Position numbers and translations under genes: made by a program | Part shown: positions 34,214 to 42,935 of the stretch, one piece after another | Position numbering within the stretch: the stretch's first letter is position 1 | Layout of the letters: the number at the start of each line of letters is the position of its first letter | Assembly (NCBI GenBank): GCA_964482325.1 | Contig: CAYZXD010000009.1 | Span: 13,350 to 77,349, forward strand | Length of the DNA stretch: 64,000 nt | From: CAYZJV01 sp964482325 | GTDB taxonomy: Bacteria; Spirochaetota; Spirochaetia; Sphaerochaetales; Sphaerochaetaceae | Direction of reading: 5' to 3' | The notes under the pieces: model-generated | Told to the model about the DNA's origin: nothing | Databases searched by the model: none | Seen by the model: only the letters and a program-made list of their open reading frames with translations

Positions 34214-35689
34214 ATGGTACCGTTTGTCGGCAGGCTGGGAAAACATCGAACAATCAAAGCTCAGATGTTCTTTTCGTTCATGTTGTTTTCTACGGTCCTG
34301 AGTATCCTCTTTTTAAGCATGTATGCTTCGCGTAGTAGTCAGAATCGGGTTCTGGAGGTCTATACAGAGCAGGTGCAGACCTTGTCTGACCTTTCGCTGA
34401 GCATTTCCAGAACCAAGAAAAACATCGAAAACTACTATAAACGGGGTGACAGCCAGTTCTATGATGCGTTTATTCAATCCCGGCATGAATTGGAGACAAC
34501 CATTGGTGAACTGGAAAACACCTTTCAGGGAACTCCGTACTATTTATATATTCGCATCGTTGAAAATATTAACGATTACTGCACGGAAGAATTGAATCGA
34601 TACAATCAGGAAATCACCTTCGATCTGGAGTACTACAATCACCAGCAGCGGGTGCTCAATGCTTTCTCGGTGATGGGTGTCTATGCAAATGAAGGGATGT
34701 CGAATTATATCCGGGGGGCCAAGGAGGCGTTTGCTGACCGATTGGAATCCCAACGGCATGCCAATACCATATTGGTTTCATTAATGGTGCTCGGTGTTGC
34801 TGTTGCATTTCTCATCTCCTATACCGTCCTGCACCAGATAACCGAACAACTGGAAAAAATGGCGGAGCATGCCAAACAACTCACTGAAGCCTCCTGGCAT
34901 ATTCCTGATTTGAAAAGCAGTCGCGTGGTCGAACTGAATACCCTTACGCTTGCCATTAATACCATGAAAAAGAGTCTCAATGAGTACTTCCTTCGATTAA
35001 AAGAGAAAGCCGACCTTGAGATCCGTTATCGACAAGAGCAGCAGAAAAGTGCGGAACAGAGTAAAGCGTTGTACAAAACCCAGTATCAACTGCTGGCAAG
35101 TAAAACTGACCCCCATTTCCTTTTTAATACGCTGAATATCATTTACCGAAGGAGTATGTTCTCCGGTGATGCCGAGATCATGAAAACAGTCTCTGCACTT
35201 TCAGAGGTCCTTCGGTATAATCTGGAGTTCAGATCTGAATTTGTCACCCTTGATACCGAATTACGCGTTCTTGATTCCTATCTCTACATCCATCGCCAAC
35301 GGTTTGACAATCGGCTTGAAGTGAAACGGGCAATTCAGTGTGATCCCACGCAGATTTTAATTATGCCCTTTCTGTTACAGCCGATCATGGAGATTGTATT
35401 GACCAATACGGTCTGGGATGATGATCTGTCCGGATTGATCACCATTACCATTGAAGAGCGGGGGCAAAGGAAGTTGTTTGTCCGAATTGCGCTTACTGCC
35501 AGCGAAGGGTTATGTATCGATGAGCACTCATTCAGCGCTACCCGGTTAGCTCCATTGAGTTTTGATGATGTGAAGCAACGTCTTGAACATGTATACCAAC
35601 AGGAACTCTATCTCGAAGATATCCTGACAGAAACAGAGCACTCTGTAGAACTGATGGTTCCCATGAGGGAGCAGGGAGAGTCTGTATAA
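34214..35689 (+). CDS. YesM/LytS-type sensor histidine kinase with degenerate ATPase domain
   Basis: A 491-residue membrane sensor. It has an N-terminal membrane segment, an extracytoplasmic helical domain, a second membrane segment near residues 190-210 and a HAMP-like linker. A His_kinase domain has His301 (KTDPHFLFNTLNIIYRR). The expected catalytic ATPase domain is poorly kept. The N-box position reads PIMEIVLTNT (Glu393-Ile394 where Glu-Asn is usual), and no DxGxG or GxGL box is found before the end. It may bind no ATP or be phosphorylated in trans. It precedes its response regulator with the stop of one touching the start of the other. Confidence 0.82.
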   Translation: MVPFVGRLGKHRTIKAQMFFSFMLFSTVLSILFLSMYASRSSQNRVLEVYTEQVQTLSDLSLSISRTKKNIENYYKRGDSQFYDAFIQSRHELETTIGELENTFQGTPYYLYIRIVENINDYCTEELNRYNQEITFDLEYYNHQQRVLNAFSVMGVYANEGMSNYIRGAKEAFADRLESQRHANTILVSLMVLGVAVAFLISYTVLHQITEQLEKMAEHAKQLTEASWHIPDLKSSRVVELNTLTLAINTMKKSLNEYFLRLKEKADLEIRYRQEQQKSAEQSKALYKTQYQLLASKTDPHFLFNTLNIIYRRSMFSGDAEIMKTVSALSEVLRYNLEFRSEFVTLDTELRVLDSYLYIHRQRFDNRLEVKRAIQCDPTQILIMPFLLQPIMEIVLTNTVWDDDLSGLITITIEERGQRKLFVRIALTASEGLCIDEHSFSATRLAPLSFDDVKQRLEHVYQQELYLEDILTETEHSVELMVPMREQGESV

Positions 35690-36795
35690 TGTATGACATA
35701 CTGATTGTAGAAGATGAACGGATTGAGCGGGAAGCGCTCTCTGCTTTGTTACAGGAGGGGTTTGCTTCCGAAATAGCAGCTGTCCGCTATGCAACCAATG
35801 GAAACCAGGCACTCAAAGAATTTGATCGTCAAGTTCCCGATTTGGTCTTTCTCGATATCCACATTCCGAAGATCAACGGGCTTGAACTGCTTGAGCGTTT
35901 AAGCAGGCAATTAACCACCGAGATTATCATTGTGTCGGCCTACAGTCAGTTTGAATATGCACAGAAGGCTTTGCGTCTCGGGGTTCGCGATTATCTGCTG
36001 AAACCCGTCGATACCGTCCAGTTTTCCCGTGTCGTTGCCGAAGCGTTCGATAGTCTTTATCGGAAAAATGAAGCACAGAAACTTTTGCAGCAGATAATAG
36101 GGCAACAGGAATCGCTGTTCAGTCCTGAATTTTCAGAGGAGTTTCTCTCCTATCTGCAGGATGAGAATTTTCTCGCTTTTTCTGAGCTGTCGTTCTCTGA
36201 AGGTCCTGCTTCAGCGGCAAAATTCCTGGCAAATCGGCAACATGAGTTTTCAGCTGCACAATTATTACGCTTTCTCGTGATGTTTTTTCAGAGTCTTCAT
36301 CTTCCTCATAATGAACTTCTTTCAAGCTTCGATTTTTCCTCAACCGAACTCACACGTTTGCAATTAGAGCTGACTCCAGCACTGTTTGAACACCTTGTTA
36401 CCGATTTTATGCAGCGGGTGCATATACTGATTCAACAGAATACCGACTCGGAAACCAACAAGCAATTAGTAAAGCAGATCGATACCTATCTGGAGGAACA
36501 TTTTCATGAGCAGATCAATCTTGATCACTTAGGAACTCAGGTAAATCGTAACCCTGCCTATATTTCTCGATTGTATAAGACGGAAACAGGGATAAATATC
36601 AAGGATCGGTTGAAAAATCTGCGCATCAGCGCTGCCAGAGCCATGCTGGAGCAGGGAAATGTCTCAGTGAAAGAGGTTGCATTTTCAGTCGGATTTTCCG
36701 ATCCGAACTACTTCAGTACGGTGTTTAAGAAGGAGACCGGACTCTCTGCAACCGACTATGTCCTCTTTTATGACAAAAATTTCGAGAACAACTAG
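35689..36795 (+). CDS. Response regulator with AraC-type HTH (YesN-like)
   Basis: A 368-residue regulator. The receiver (1-125) has acidic residues VEDER, phospho-acceptor Asp56 (LVFLDIHIPKING) and the lysine in YLLKPVD. A variable middle follows, then a C-terminal AraC/XylS double HTH with DHLGTQVNRNPAYISRLYK and EVAFSVGFSDPNYFSTVFKKE. It probably controls the TRAP operon that starts 80 bp downstream, as such pairs usually control adjacent transporters; that is inference. Confidence 0.92.
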   Translation: MYDILIVEDERIEREALSALLQEGFASEIAAVRYATNGNQALKEFDRQVPDLVFLDIHIPKINGLELLERLSRQLTTEIIIVSAYSQFEYAQKALRLGVRDYLLKPVDTVQFSRVVAEAFDSLYRKNEAQKLLQQIIGQQESLFSPEFSEEFLSYLQDENFLAFSELSFSEGPASAAKFLANRQHEFSAAQLLRFLVMFFQSLHLPHNELLSSFDFSSTELTRLQLELTPALFEHLVTDFMQRVHILIQQNTDSETNKQLVKQIDTYLEEHFHEQINLDHLGTQVNRNPAYISRLYKTETGINIKDRLKNLRISAARAMLEQGNVSVKEVAFSVGFSDPNYFSTVFKKETGLSATDYVLFYDKNFENN

Positions 36796-36875
36796 AAAAT
36801 TCAAAGGTACTTGTTGCTGTGCTCACTGAAAAACTGCCCCATACTTTTCTATAACAAACCTTTGGAGGGAATGAT

Positions 36876-37877
36876 ATGAAAAAGTTACTTGCTACTTTGC
36901 TTCTCGTACTGCTTTCAGTAAGTCTGTTTGCAGCTGGACAAACTGAAGCTGTCGGTACTCCTGAAGAGCCGATCGTGCTTCGTTTTGCCGATGTGCATCC
37001 GGCAAATAATCCTACCGGTAAAGCCGACATCGCTTTTGCTGAAGCCATCGAACGCAATTCGAACGGCCGAATCAAAGTCGAGCTCTACCTCGGTGGTCAG
37101 CTTGGTGATGAAAAAGAGTACATTGAACAGATTCAGATGGGCTCCCTTGATCTGTGTCGTGTCTCAGCAGCACCTATGGGTCAGTTCAATGATCAGATGA
37201 ACGTCTACTCGTTCCCGTACCTGTTTGCAAATGCTGATCACTTCTGGGAAGTACTTTCCGGAGAAATCGGTCGTGAGTTGTTTAGAGGCCTAGAGAAGGC
37301 TGGCGTGTACGGTATTGCTTACTTCGATGCTGGAACCCGTGATTTCTTCACCGATAAACAGGTCAACACCATTGAAGATCTGCAGGGGCTGAAGATTCGA
37401 TCCATGCAGAACGAAATCTGTATTGCGGGAATCAACGCACTTGGTGCTTCTGCAGTACCCATGGGATTCAGCGAGCAGTACAGTGCAACCAAGACTGGTG
37501 TGGTAAACGGTGCCGAGAACAATCCGCCAACCTACCTCAATGGATCAATGTATGAAGTTGCCCCGTATTATATCCACGATGAGCACGTCCGTATTCCCGA
37601 TATCGTAATCGGTAGCAAGATTGCCCTCGACAAGCTCAGTGATGAAGATATGCAGGCGATCATCGATGCCGGTGTTGAAGCTGAGAAGATCCAGCGGGCA
37701 CTGTGGGACGAAGCTGTTCAGGCAGCAATCGTAGAATCCACCAAGCTTGGAGCTACCTTCTATACACCGACCGCTGCAGAGATGGCTGAATTCAGAGCTG
37801 CGGTAGAACCTGTATATGAAAAGTATGGGGACAAGTACCAGGATATCATCAATAGAATCAGAGCGCTTGAAAAATAA
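36876..37877 (+). CDS. TRAP transporter solute-binding protein (DctP family)
   Basis: Periplasmic receptor of 333 residues with a signal peptide ending FAAGQTEA. ADVHPANNPTGKADIAFAE, the ligand-gating arginine in GLKIRSMQN, and GAENNPPTYLNGS are family signatures. The last segment resembles receptors for sugar acids such as glucuronate. ATG 36876 follows tttggagggaatgat. It heads the dctPQM operon and is followed by a hairpin with a T-run, which would keep its expression above that of the membrane genes. Confidence 0.92.
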   Translation: MKKLLATLLLVLLSVSLFAAGQTEAVGTPEEPIVLRFADVHPANNPTGKADIAFAEAIERNSNGRIKVELYLGGQLGDEKEYIEQIQMGSLDLCRVSAAPMGQFNDQMNVYSFPYLFANADHFWEVLSGEIGRELFRGLEKAGVYGIAYFDAGTRDFFTDKQVNTIEDLQGLKIRSMQNEICIAGINALGASAVPMGFSEQYSATKTGVVNGAENNPPTYLNGSMYEVAPYYIHDEHVRIPDIVIGSKIALDKLSDEDMQAIIDAGVEAEKIQRALWDEAVQAAIVESTKLGATFYTPTAAEMAEFRAAVEPVYEKYGDKYQDIINRIRALEK

Positions 37878-37891
37878 GGTAACCGTATAAG

Positions 37892-37937
37892 ACAGGGTTG
37901 GGATGTGGTCTATGATCACTTCCCGCCCTGATTTTTT
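37892..37937 (+). terminator. Attenuating terminator between dctP and dctQ
   Basis: CAGGG and GGGA (37892-37902) pair with TCCC and CCCTG (37921-37930), with one two-base mismatch, followed by ATTTTTT. It would stop part of the transcripts after the binding-protein gene. Confidence 0.6.
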
Positions 37938-37961
37938 CGGTTGAAATAGGTGGGGAAGCGT

Positions 37962-38447
37962 ATGAAATTAAAGCATCAAAAACCAATTGAACACTTTTGC
38001 AGTGGTCTGATCGTCATCATGACTCTGATTATCGTCTATCGGGTCATTATGAGATTTTTCTTCAACAACACACCCTCGTGGTCTGAAGAGCTGACAGCGC
38101 TCTTGATGGTGTACATCACCATGCTGAGCTTCCCCTTGGGCATCAAGGATGATCAGCACCTGAGCCTGACGATGTTTTATGAAAAACTGCCAAAGTCCCT
38201 GCAGTATATCGTCACACTGCTCAACTATCTGCTCATCTTGGCATTCTCAGGATTCGTCCTGGTATACAACGGCATCCTGATGGTCCAGATGACTTCCAGT
38301 TCATATCTTTCAAGTCTTCCGGTACGTAATGCCGTATTGTATATCATGGTTCCCATAGCGGGTGTGCTTGCCGTGGTCTTTACGACGATAAAGATGATTC
38401 AGGAAATACAATTACACAGGAAGGGGAGCCATCATGAGTCAAACTGA
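37962..38447 (+). CDS. TRAP transporter small permease (DctQ family)
   Basis: A 161-residue membrane protein with four hydrophobic helices. FFNNTPSWSEELTALLMVYITML and GIKDDQHLSLT are typical of DctQ. GTG 37950 is in frame, but ATG 37962 is preferred, following ggtggggaagcgt. It overlaps the large permease gene by 14 bases. Confidence 0.9.
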   Translation: MKLKHQKPIEHFCSGLIVIMTLIIVYRVIMRFFFNNTPSWSEELTALLMVYITMLSFPLGIKDDQHLSLTMFYEKLPKSLQYIVTLLNYLLILAFSGFVLVYNGILMVQMTSSSYLSSLPVRNAVLYIMVPIAGVLAVVFTTIKMIQEIQLHRKGSHHESN

Positions 38448-39726
38448 ATTCGCAATTATCCTGCTTGTAGGCAGTTTTCTTCTCTTTATTATCGGTCGTC
38501 TGCCCATTGCCATTGCACTGGGTACCAGTGCGATGATCACCGTGCTCTATTTGGGCTTCCCGGTGCGGGTTGTCGTACAGTCCATGGTTACGGGAGTGAA
38601 TAAAGTTGCCTTGCTTGCCATCCCGTTTTTTATTTTCGCCGGTCAGATTATGAGTGATGGAGGGATATCGAACCGGTTGGTCTCATTATCCAAAGTGATA
38701 GTCGGGCGGTTCCGTGGCGGCTTGGCTATGGTCAATATCCTGACCAGCATGTTCTTTGGGGGTATCTCGGGATCTTCGGTTGCCGACACCTCTTCCATAG
38801 GAACCATCTTGATTCCGGAAATGGTCAAAGATGGATATGATGCCGATTTCTCGGCCAGCGTTACGATCACCAGTTCCGTGCAGGGTATCCTGATCCCACC
38901 CAGTCATAATATGATTATTTATTCCATGGCAGCCGGTGGACTCTCTGTCGGTGCACTCTTTATGGCAGGAGTGATTCCGGGAATTCTTCTCGGTGTCTCT
39001 CAGATGATTCTCAGTTACTTTATTGCAGTAAAGCGCGGATACCCGAAAGGTGGGCGGATTGGGTGGAAAGAAGCACTGAAGATTTCGCGGGATGCTTTCC
39101 TTGGCCTGCTCACTCCTGTAATTATTATTGGTGGTGTTCTCGGTGGTATTTTTACTGCTACGGAATCGGCAGCCGTTGCTGCACTGTGGGCCTTTATCGT
39201 AACCATGTTTTTCTACAAAGAGGTCAACCTCAAGAAGTTCAGACAGATTCTGATGAGTACGTTGATGACACTGGTTGTCGTCATGCCGGTCATTGCAGCT
39301 GCCAATGCCTTCGGGTATTTGCTCGCATATCTCAAGGTGCCAGAATTGGTATTGAACGGACTGTTAGGTATTACCAGCAATAAGTATGTGCTGTTGTTTC
39401 TGGTCAATATTATTCTGTTGGTACTGGGTATGATCATGGATATGGCACCACTCATTCTTATCTGTACCCCCGTCTTTCTTCCGCTGGTACAGACCTTAGG
39501 AGTTTCTCCGATACACTTCGGTATCATCATGCTGCTTAATCTGGGTATTGGCCTGCTCACGCCCCCAGTGGGAGTTACCCTCTTTGTCGGCAGCACCATC
39601 AGTAAGGTCTCGATTGAACGACTGTTCAAATCGACATTGCCGTTCTATCTCTCTATGATCGGCTTGTTGTTACTTATCACCTATATTGAACCCATTGTCA
39701 TGTGGCTTCCACGATTAGTGATGTAG
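38434..39726 (+). CDS. TRAP transporter large permease (DctM family)
   Basis: A 430-residue membrane protein with about twelve helices that couples sodium flow to solute entry. FGGISGSSVADTSSIGTILIPEM, LIPPSHNMIIYS and LLTPPVGVTLFVGS are DctM family signatures. The ribosome site gaaggggagccatc lies in the end of dctQ. It closes the TRAP operon. Confidence 0.94.
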   Translation: MSQTEFAIILLVGSFLLFIIGRLPIAIALGTSAMITVLYLGFPVRVVVQSMVTGVNKVALLAIPFFIFAGQIMSDGGISNRLVSLSKVIVGRFRGGLAMVNILTSMFFGGISGSSVADTSSIGTILIPEMVKDGYDADFSASVTITSSVQGILIPPSHNMIIYSMAAGGLSVGALFMAGVIPGILLGVSQMILSYFIAVKRGYPKGGRIGWKEALKISRDAFLGLLTPVIIIGGVLGGIFTATESAAVAALWAFIVTMFFYKEVNLKKFRQILMSTLMTLVVVMPVIAAANAFGYLLAYLKVPELVLNGLLGITSNKYVLLFLVNIILLVLGMIMDMAPLILICTPVFLPLVQTLGVSPIHFGIIMLLNLGIGLLTPPVGVTLFVGSTISKVSIERLFKSTLPFYLSMIGLLLLITYIEPIVMWLPRLVM

Positions 39727-39749
39727 CATGCATGGCCCGAACGTAGTTT

Positions 39750-40632
39750 AGGGATTTCCTTGGGTTTCGGTAGGTTGCCAGGTAGCGTATGCTGCCTGCG
39801 TTACTAAGCCCAACTGGCTGCGGTAGCAAGTACCAGTACCACAGTTCAGGATGTACGATTATGAGCTATTGCTGCAAGACGACCGCATTGAAGATGTCTA
39901 CATCGCCCTGACGAACATGATGCATACCATATGGACACGCCGAGCACTCCTTACCGGAAAGCATCTCCTCTGTGTAAAGCCGTTAACCATGGATGTCGGT
40001 GAGGCGAAAGCTCTTGCTTCCCTGGCACAGAATCGTTCACTTCTTCTCATGGAATGCGCTATGTATCGGTACTCAAAGCGGATGGCACTGCTCGAGTCTC
40101 ATCTCGTTCATATAGTTATCTGATCTGTACAATACATACAATCTCATTTCTTTTCCCTTCGCTCACGCCTTGCAGGTATCAGATCACAGATAGATCTGGG
40201 AGGAGGAGCTTTGTGCGATCTTGGTGTGTATCCGCTCAACCGAGATGGAGGCAACATCATCAGATATCTGACTGCAACCGGAACCTAAGAAGGGGAAGCC
40301 GTTCAGGACAGATTGTATGAGTCGATGGGACTGTCGGCGTTTTTGGGTGCGGCTGGATTTCTGAGGTGCGTGATATTACCACCATACTCATCGGCACCAA
40401 AGGAAGGATTGTCATTGAAGGGGTGTTCAATTGGGCTTCCGGACGGATACAAGTCCTGACTGATAATGAAGTGAGGACCATGGGAATTGCCCAAGAAGAT
40501 CCTTTTGTTCCAGAACTGGATGCCTTTATCGACCACATACATAAGAAAACGCCGTTGAAGATGCAACTAGAGGAGAGTATTCGTGCCATTTCGCTTACGG
40601 TGGATGTTATGCAGGTGATGCGCCTGGTGTAA
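39750..40632 (+). pseudogene. Decayed Gfo/Idh/MocA-family oxidoreductase
   Basis: Pieces of one dehydrogenase are recognisable in order but in shifting frames. They are LGFGRLPGS near 39760, AAVASTSTTVQDV ending near 39850, and YELLLQDDRIEDVYIALTN with GKHLLCVKPLTMDV and LLMECAMYRYSK (39851-40090). GGGALCDLGVYPLN (about 40200-40240), VDGTVGVFGCG (about 40325) and TTILIGTKGRIVIEG to the end (40366-40632) follow. At least three frameshifts and a stop in the N-terminal part interrupt it, and an intact gene would be about 1 kb. It sits right after the TRAP operon, so it was probably once a catabolic partner. Its tail overlaps the end of the convergent DeoR gene by 26 bases. Confidence 0.82.
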
Positions 40633-41371
40633 GTGGTACTACACTGATGCCGAGGTTGGCAAATAGCTGAGCATACTGAGGAGGGACGGAGTTGGTGATG
40701 ATCGTATCAATCGCATCAAGTGTCGCCACTTGATAGATGGCAATTTTGTCATACTTTGAATCATCGAGCAGTAATATCCACCGTTGAGCCATTTCAGGAA
40801 TGTACTTATACAGGTAGGTGCTGATCATCGATTCAACCGTTAATCCTGCCTTGGTATGCACCCCTGACATACTGGTGAAGGCTTTGTTTACGACAATTGA
40901 CCCAAGGACTGTTTTCGGATTTTCCAAACTGGAAAAGAGTGTATGTTTGTCAGTAGTGGTGACTTCTCCTCCGACCAGATAGACCCGTTGAGCAAATCGG
41001 TTCAGATCGGGCAAAGCGGTGATATTGTTGGTCACGACGGTGAGATTCTTAATTCCTTCCAGAGTTTTAGCAAGATAGCAGCATGTTCTTCCGGAACCGA
41101 CGAATATGGCATCCCCATCTGATATCTCCTGGCGAGCCCGGAGAGCCAGCTGCTGCAGCACGGGAGGTCCGAGCACCGGTTCATCATGCTGTCGACCGAT
41201 CAGTTCAGCTCCACCATAAAATCGTCGTACGATACCCTGTTGTTCAAGCTTTTCCAGATATTTACGAACCGAAACCTTACTTACATTGAATTTTTCACTG
41301 AGATCGTTGACCAATACTTTCTGATTTTCCCGTAATAACCGCTGAATAGTCTCTAAATGTGCTGAGCTCAT
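40607..41371 (-). CDS. DeoR-family transcriptional regulator
   Basis: A 254-residue repressor. The HTH is in LVNDLSEKFNVSKVSVRKYLEKLE, followed by the family's FYGGAEL. The sensor domain has GDAIFVGSGRTCCYLAKTL and VTNNITALPDL, in which Gly-Ser-Gly replaces the more usual DSGST, so the effector may differ from plain sugar phosphates. ATG 41371 is chosen (minus-strand site AGAGGAAAGCT); the frame is open 17 codons further. It is divergent from the aldehyde dehydrogenase operon, with CGAAA repeats between the two promoters. Confidence 0.88.
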   Translation of the reverse strand: MSSAHLETIQRLLRENQKVLVNDLSEKFNVSKVSVRKYLEKLEQQGIVRRFYGGAELIGRQHDEPVLGPPVLQQLALRARQEISDGDAIFVGSGRTCCYLAKTLEGIKNLTVVTNNITALPDLNRFAQRVYLVGGEVTTTDKHTLFSSLENPKTVLGSIVVNKAFTSMSGVHTKAGLTVESMISTYLYKYIPEMAQRWILLLDDSKYDKIAIYQVATLDAIDTIITNSVPPQYAQLFANLGISVVPLTPGASPA

Positions 41372-41393
41372 AGCTTTCCTCTCTCTATCTAGC

Positions 41394-41422
41394 AGCATAC
41401 TACACGAGAAAAAAAATATCAA
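41394..41422 (-). promoter_or_regulatory. Promoter of the DeoR gene (minus strand)
   Basis: TTGATA (41422-41417), 17 bases, TATGCT (41399-41394), then about 22 bases to the ATG. It is back to back with the plus-strand promoter at 41441-41469. Confidence 0.6.
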
Positions 41423-41423
41423 A

Positions 41424-41455
41424 CGAAATATGAACGAAACTTTACACTTGCGAAA
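41424..41455. promoter_or_regulatory. CGAAA direct repeats, probable DeoR operator
   Basis: Three copies of CGAAA at 41424, 41435 and 41451 (the first two within AACGAAA), spaced 11 and 16 bp. They lie between the -35 boxes and in the spacer of the plus-strand promoter. Short direct repeats of this kind are known operators of DeoR-family regulators, so the adjacent regulator probably binds here. Confidence 0.55.
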
Positions 41456-41469
41456 GAAAGATGTATGCT
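41441..41469 (+). promoter_or_regulatory. Promoter of the aldehyde dehydrogenase operon
   Basis: TTTACA (41441-41446), 17 bases, TATGCT (41464-41469), about 40 bases before the ATG at 41510. One CGAAA repeat lies in its spacer. Confidence 0.6.
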
Positions 41470-41509
41470 TACGTTGTAGACAAAGAAATCATACAGGAGG
41501 TCTATACCG

Positions 41510-42922
41510 ATGCAGGAATCAGAGAACCAGGCAGTAGTCACCATTTCAGATCTGATGAAACGGGCAAGGGAAGCTCAGCAGATAGCTCAATCTTTTTCAC
41601 AGGAGAAGGTTGATGAACTTGCTGCTGCAGTGACTTGGGAAATTGTAGCCGATGACACGATCGTACGGGATCTCGCAGAATACTCATATCAAGAGTGCAG
41701 GCTGGGAGATGTTGAATCGAAATTCATCAAAGTCAGAGAGAAATGTCGAGGGGTCTATTTCGATGTGAAGCATGAAAAGACTGTCGGTATTGTCCAGGAG
41801 ATTCCTGAAAAGGGATTGCGGCGCATAACGAAACCAGTCGGAGTAATCGGTTCCCTCGTTCCGAGTACTCAGGCGGAAATGCATCCGTTGATTCAAGCAA
41901 TATTTGCCCTGAAAGCACGGGATGCCGTGATCTTCGCTCCCCATCCACGGGGGAAACGGACCACCGCTAAGACCGTTGAGCTGATTCGTAATGTGATGCG
42001 CAAATACGATGCTCCGGAAGATCTCTTTATCGCAATCGAAGAACCGAGCATTCCCCTTACCAACGAGCTGATGAAACAGTGTGATCTGGTCATGGCCACC
42101 GGTGGTCAGGGAATGGTCCAGGCTGCCTACAGCTCCGGAACTCCCGCCTTCGGTGTCGGAGCGGGAAACGCCATTATCATTGTTGATGAAAGTGCCGACC
42201 TTCCGTATGCGGCAAGAAGCATTCAGGCGAGCAAGACATTCGATCTTGCTGCAGGATGTTCCTGCGATAACAGTCTCGTGATCGATAATTCGGTGTATGA
42301 TGAAATGCTAGCTGAACTTGCTTCCTGCGGAGCCTATCTGTGCAGTGCCGAGGAAAAGGAGAAACTGCAGCAGACTATCTGGCCGCAGTGGCCGAAAAAC
42401 CACAATCTCAATCGTGACATCGTGGCAGCTCCGGTCGAACAGATTGCACAGCTTGCCGGGATCACCATCCCGGAAGGTACCACCTTTTTACTCGTTGAAG
42501 AGTCCCAGACGGGATCAGTTACCCCGTTCAGCGGTGAAAAGATGAGTCTGGTCACCGCAATCTACCGCAGTGACTCTATCGATGAAGCGATCACGATTAT
42601 CAACGAAAACCATGCCTATTCGGGAGCAGGGCACTCGTGTGGTATCTATTCACACAACCAGGATCATATTGAGCAGGTTGCCCTGAGAACCTTTACCACC
42701 CGGGTGGTGGTGAATCTCCCGCAGGCAGCGACCAATACGGGAAACTGGAACAGCGGCATGCCCTTCACCAGTTCACTCGGATGCGGTACCTGGGGTGGTA
42801 ACAGCGCTTCTGAGAATATTGCTCTGAAACATTATCTGAACAATACGTGGATGATTTCGGAAATTCCGTATCGAAAACCTACCGACGAAGAGCTGTTTGC
42901 CGGATTTACCCCACGTTCGTAA
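41510..42922 (+). CDS. CoA-acylating aldehyde dehydrogenase, sulfoacetaldehyde dehydrogenase-like
   Basis: A 470-residue acylating aldehyde dehydrogenase that would oxidise an aldehyde to its acyl-CoA with NAD(P). The catalytic Cys250 is in KTFDLAAGCSCDNS, the position of the Cys in AdhE-type enzymes. The C-terminal run GMPFTSSLGCGTWGGN is, as I recall, typical of the sulfoacetaldehyde dehydrogenase group (SauS/SqwD) and its neighbours. It is not a methylmalonate-semialdehyde dehydrogenase of the IolA type. It heads a five-gene operon with a CoA-transferase, an HMG-CoA-lyase-like enzyme and a split transketolase. Its substrate should be a short aldehyde made by one of these; which one is not known. 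Confidence 0.82.
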   Translation: MQESENQAVVTISDLMKRAREAQQIAQSFSQEKVDELAAAVTWEIVADDTIVRDLAEYSYQECRLGDVESKFIKVREKCRGVYFDVKHEKTVGIVQEIPEKGLRRITKPVGVIGSLVPSTQAEMHPLIQAIFALKARDAVIFAPHPRGKRTTAKTVELIRNVMRKYDAPEDLFIAIEEPSIPLTNELMKQCDLVMATGGQGMVQAAYSSGTPAFGVGAGNAIIIVDESADLPYAARSIQASKTFDLAAGCSCDNSLVIDNSVYDEMLAELASCGAYLCSAEEKEKLQQTIWPQWPKNHNLNRDIVAAPVEQIAQLAGITIPEGTTFLLVEESQTGSVTPFSGEKMSLVTAIYRSDSIDEAITIINENHAYSGAGHSCGIYSHNQDHIEQVALRTFTTRVVVNLPQAATNTGNWNSGMPFTSSLGCGTWGGNSASENIALKHYLNNTWMISEIPYRKPTDEELFAGFTPRS

Positions 42923-42935
42923 ACGGGGAGGCGAT

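Noticed and set aside
41510..42922. Methylmalonate-semialdehyde dehydrogenase (IolA)
   Set aside because: The Cys region (AAGCSCDNS) and the GMPFTSSLGCGTWGG end belong to the AdhE/SauS-type acylating group, not to the IolA type.
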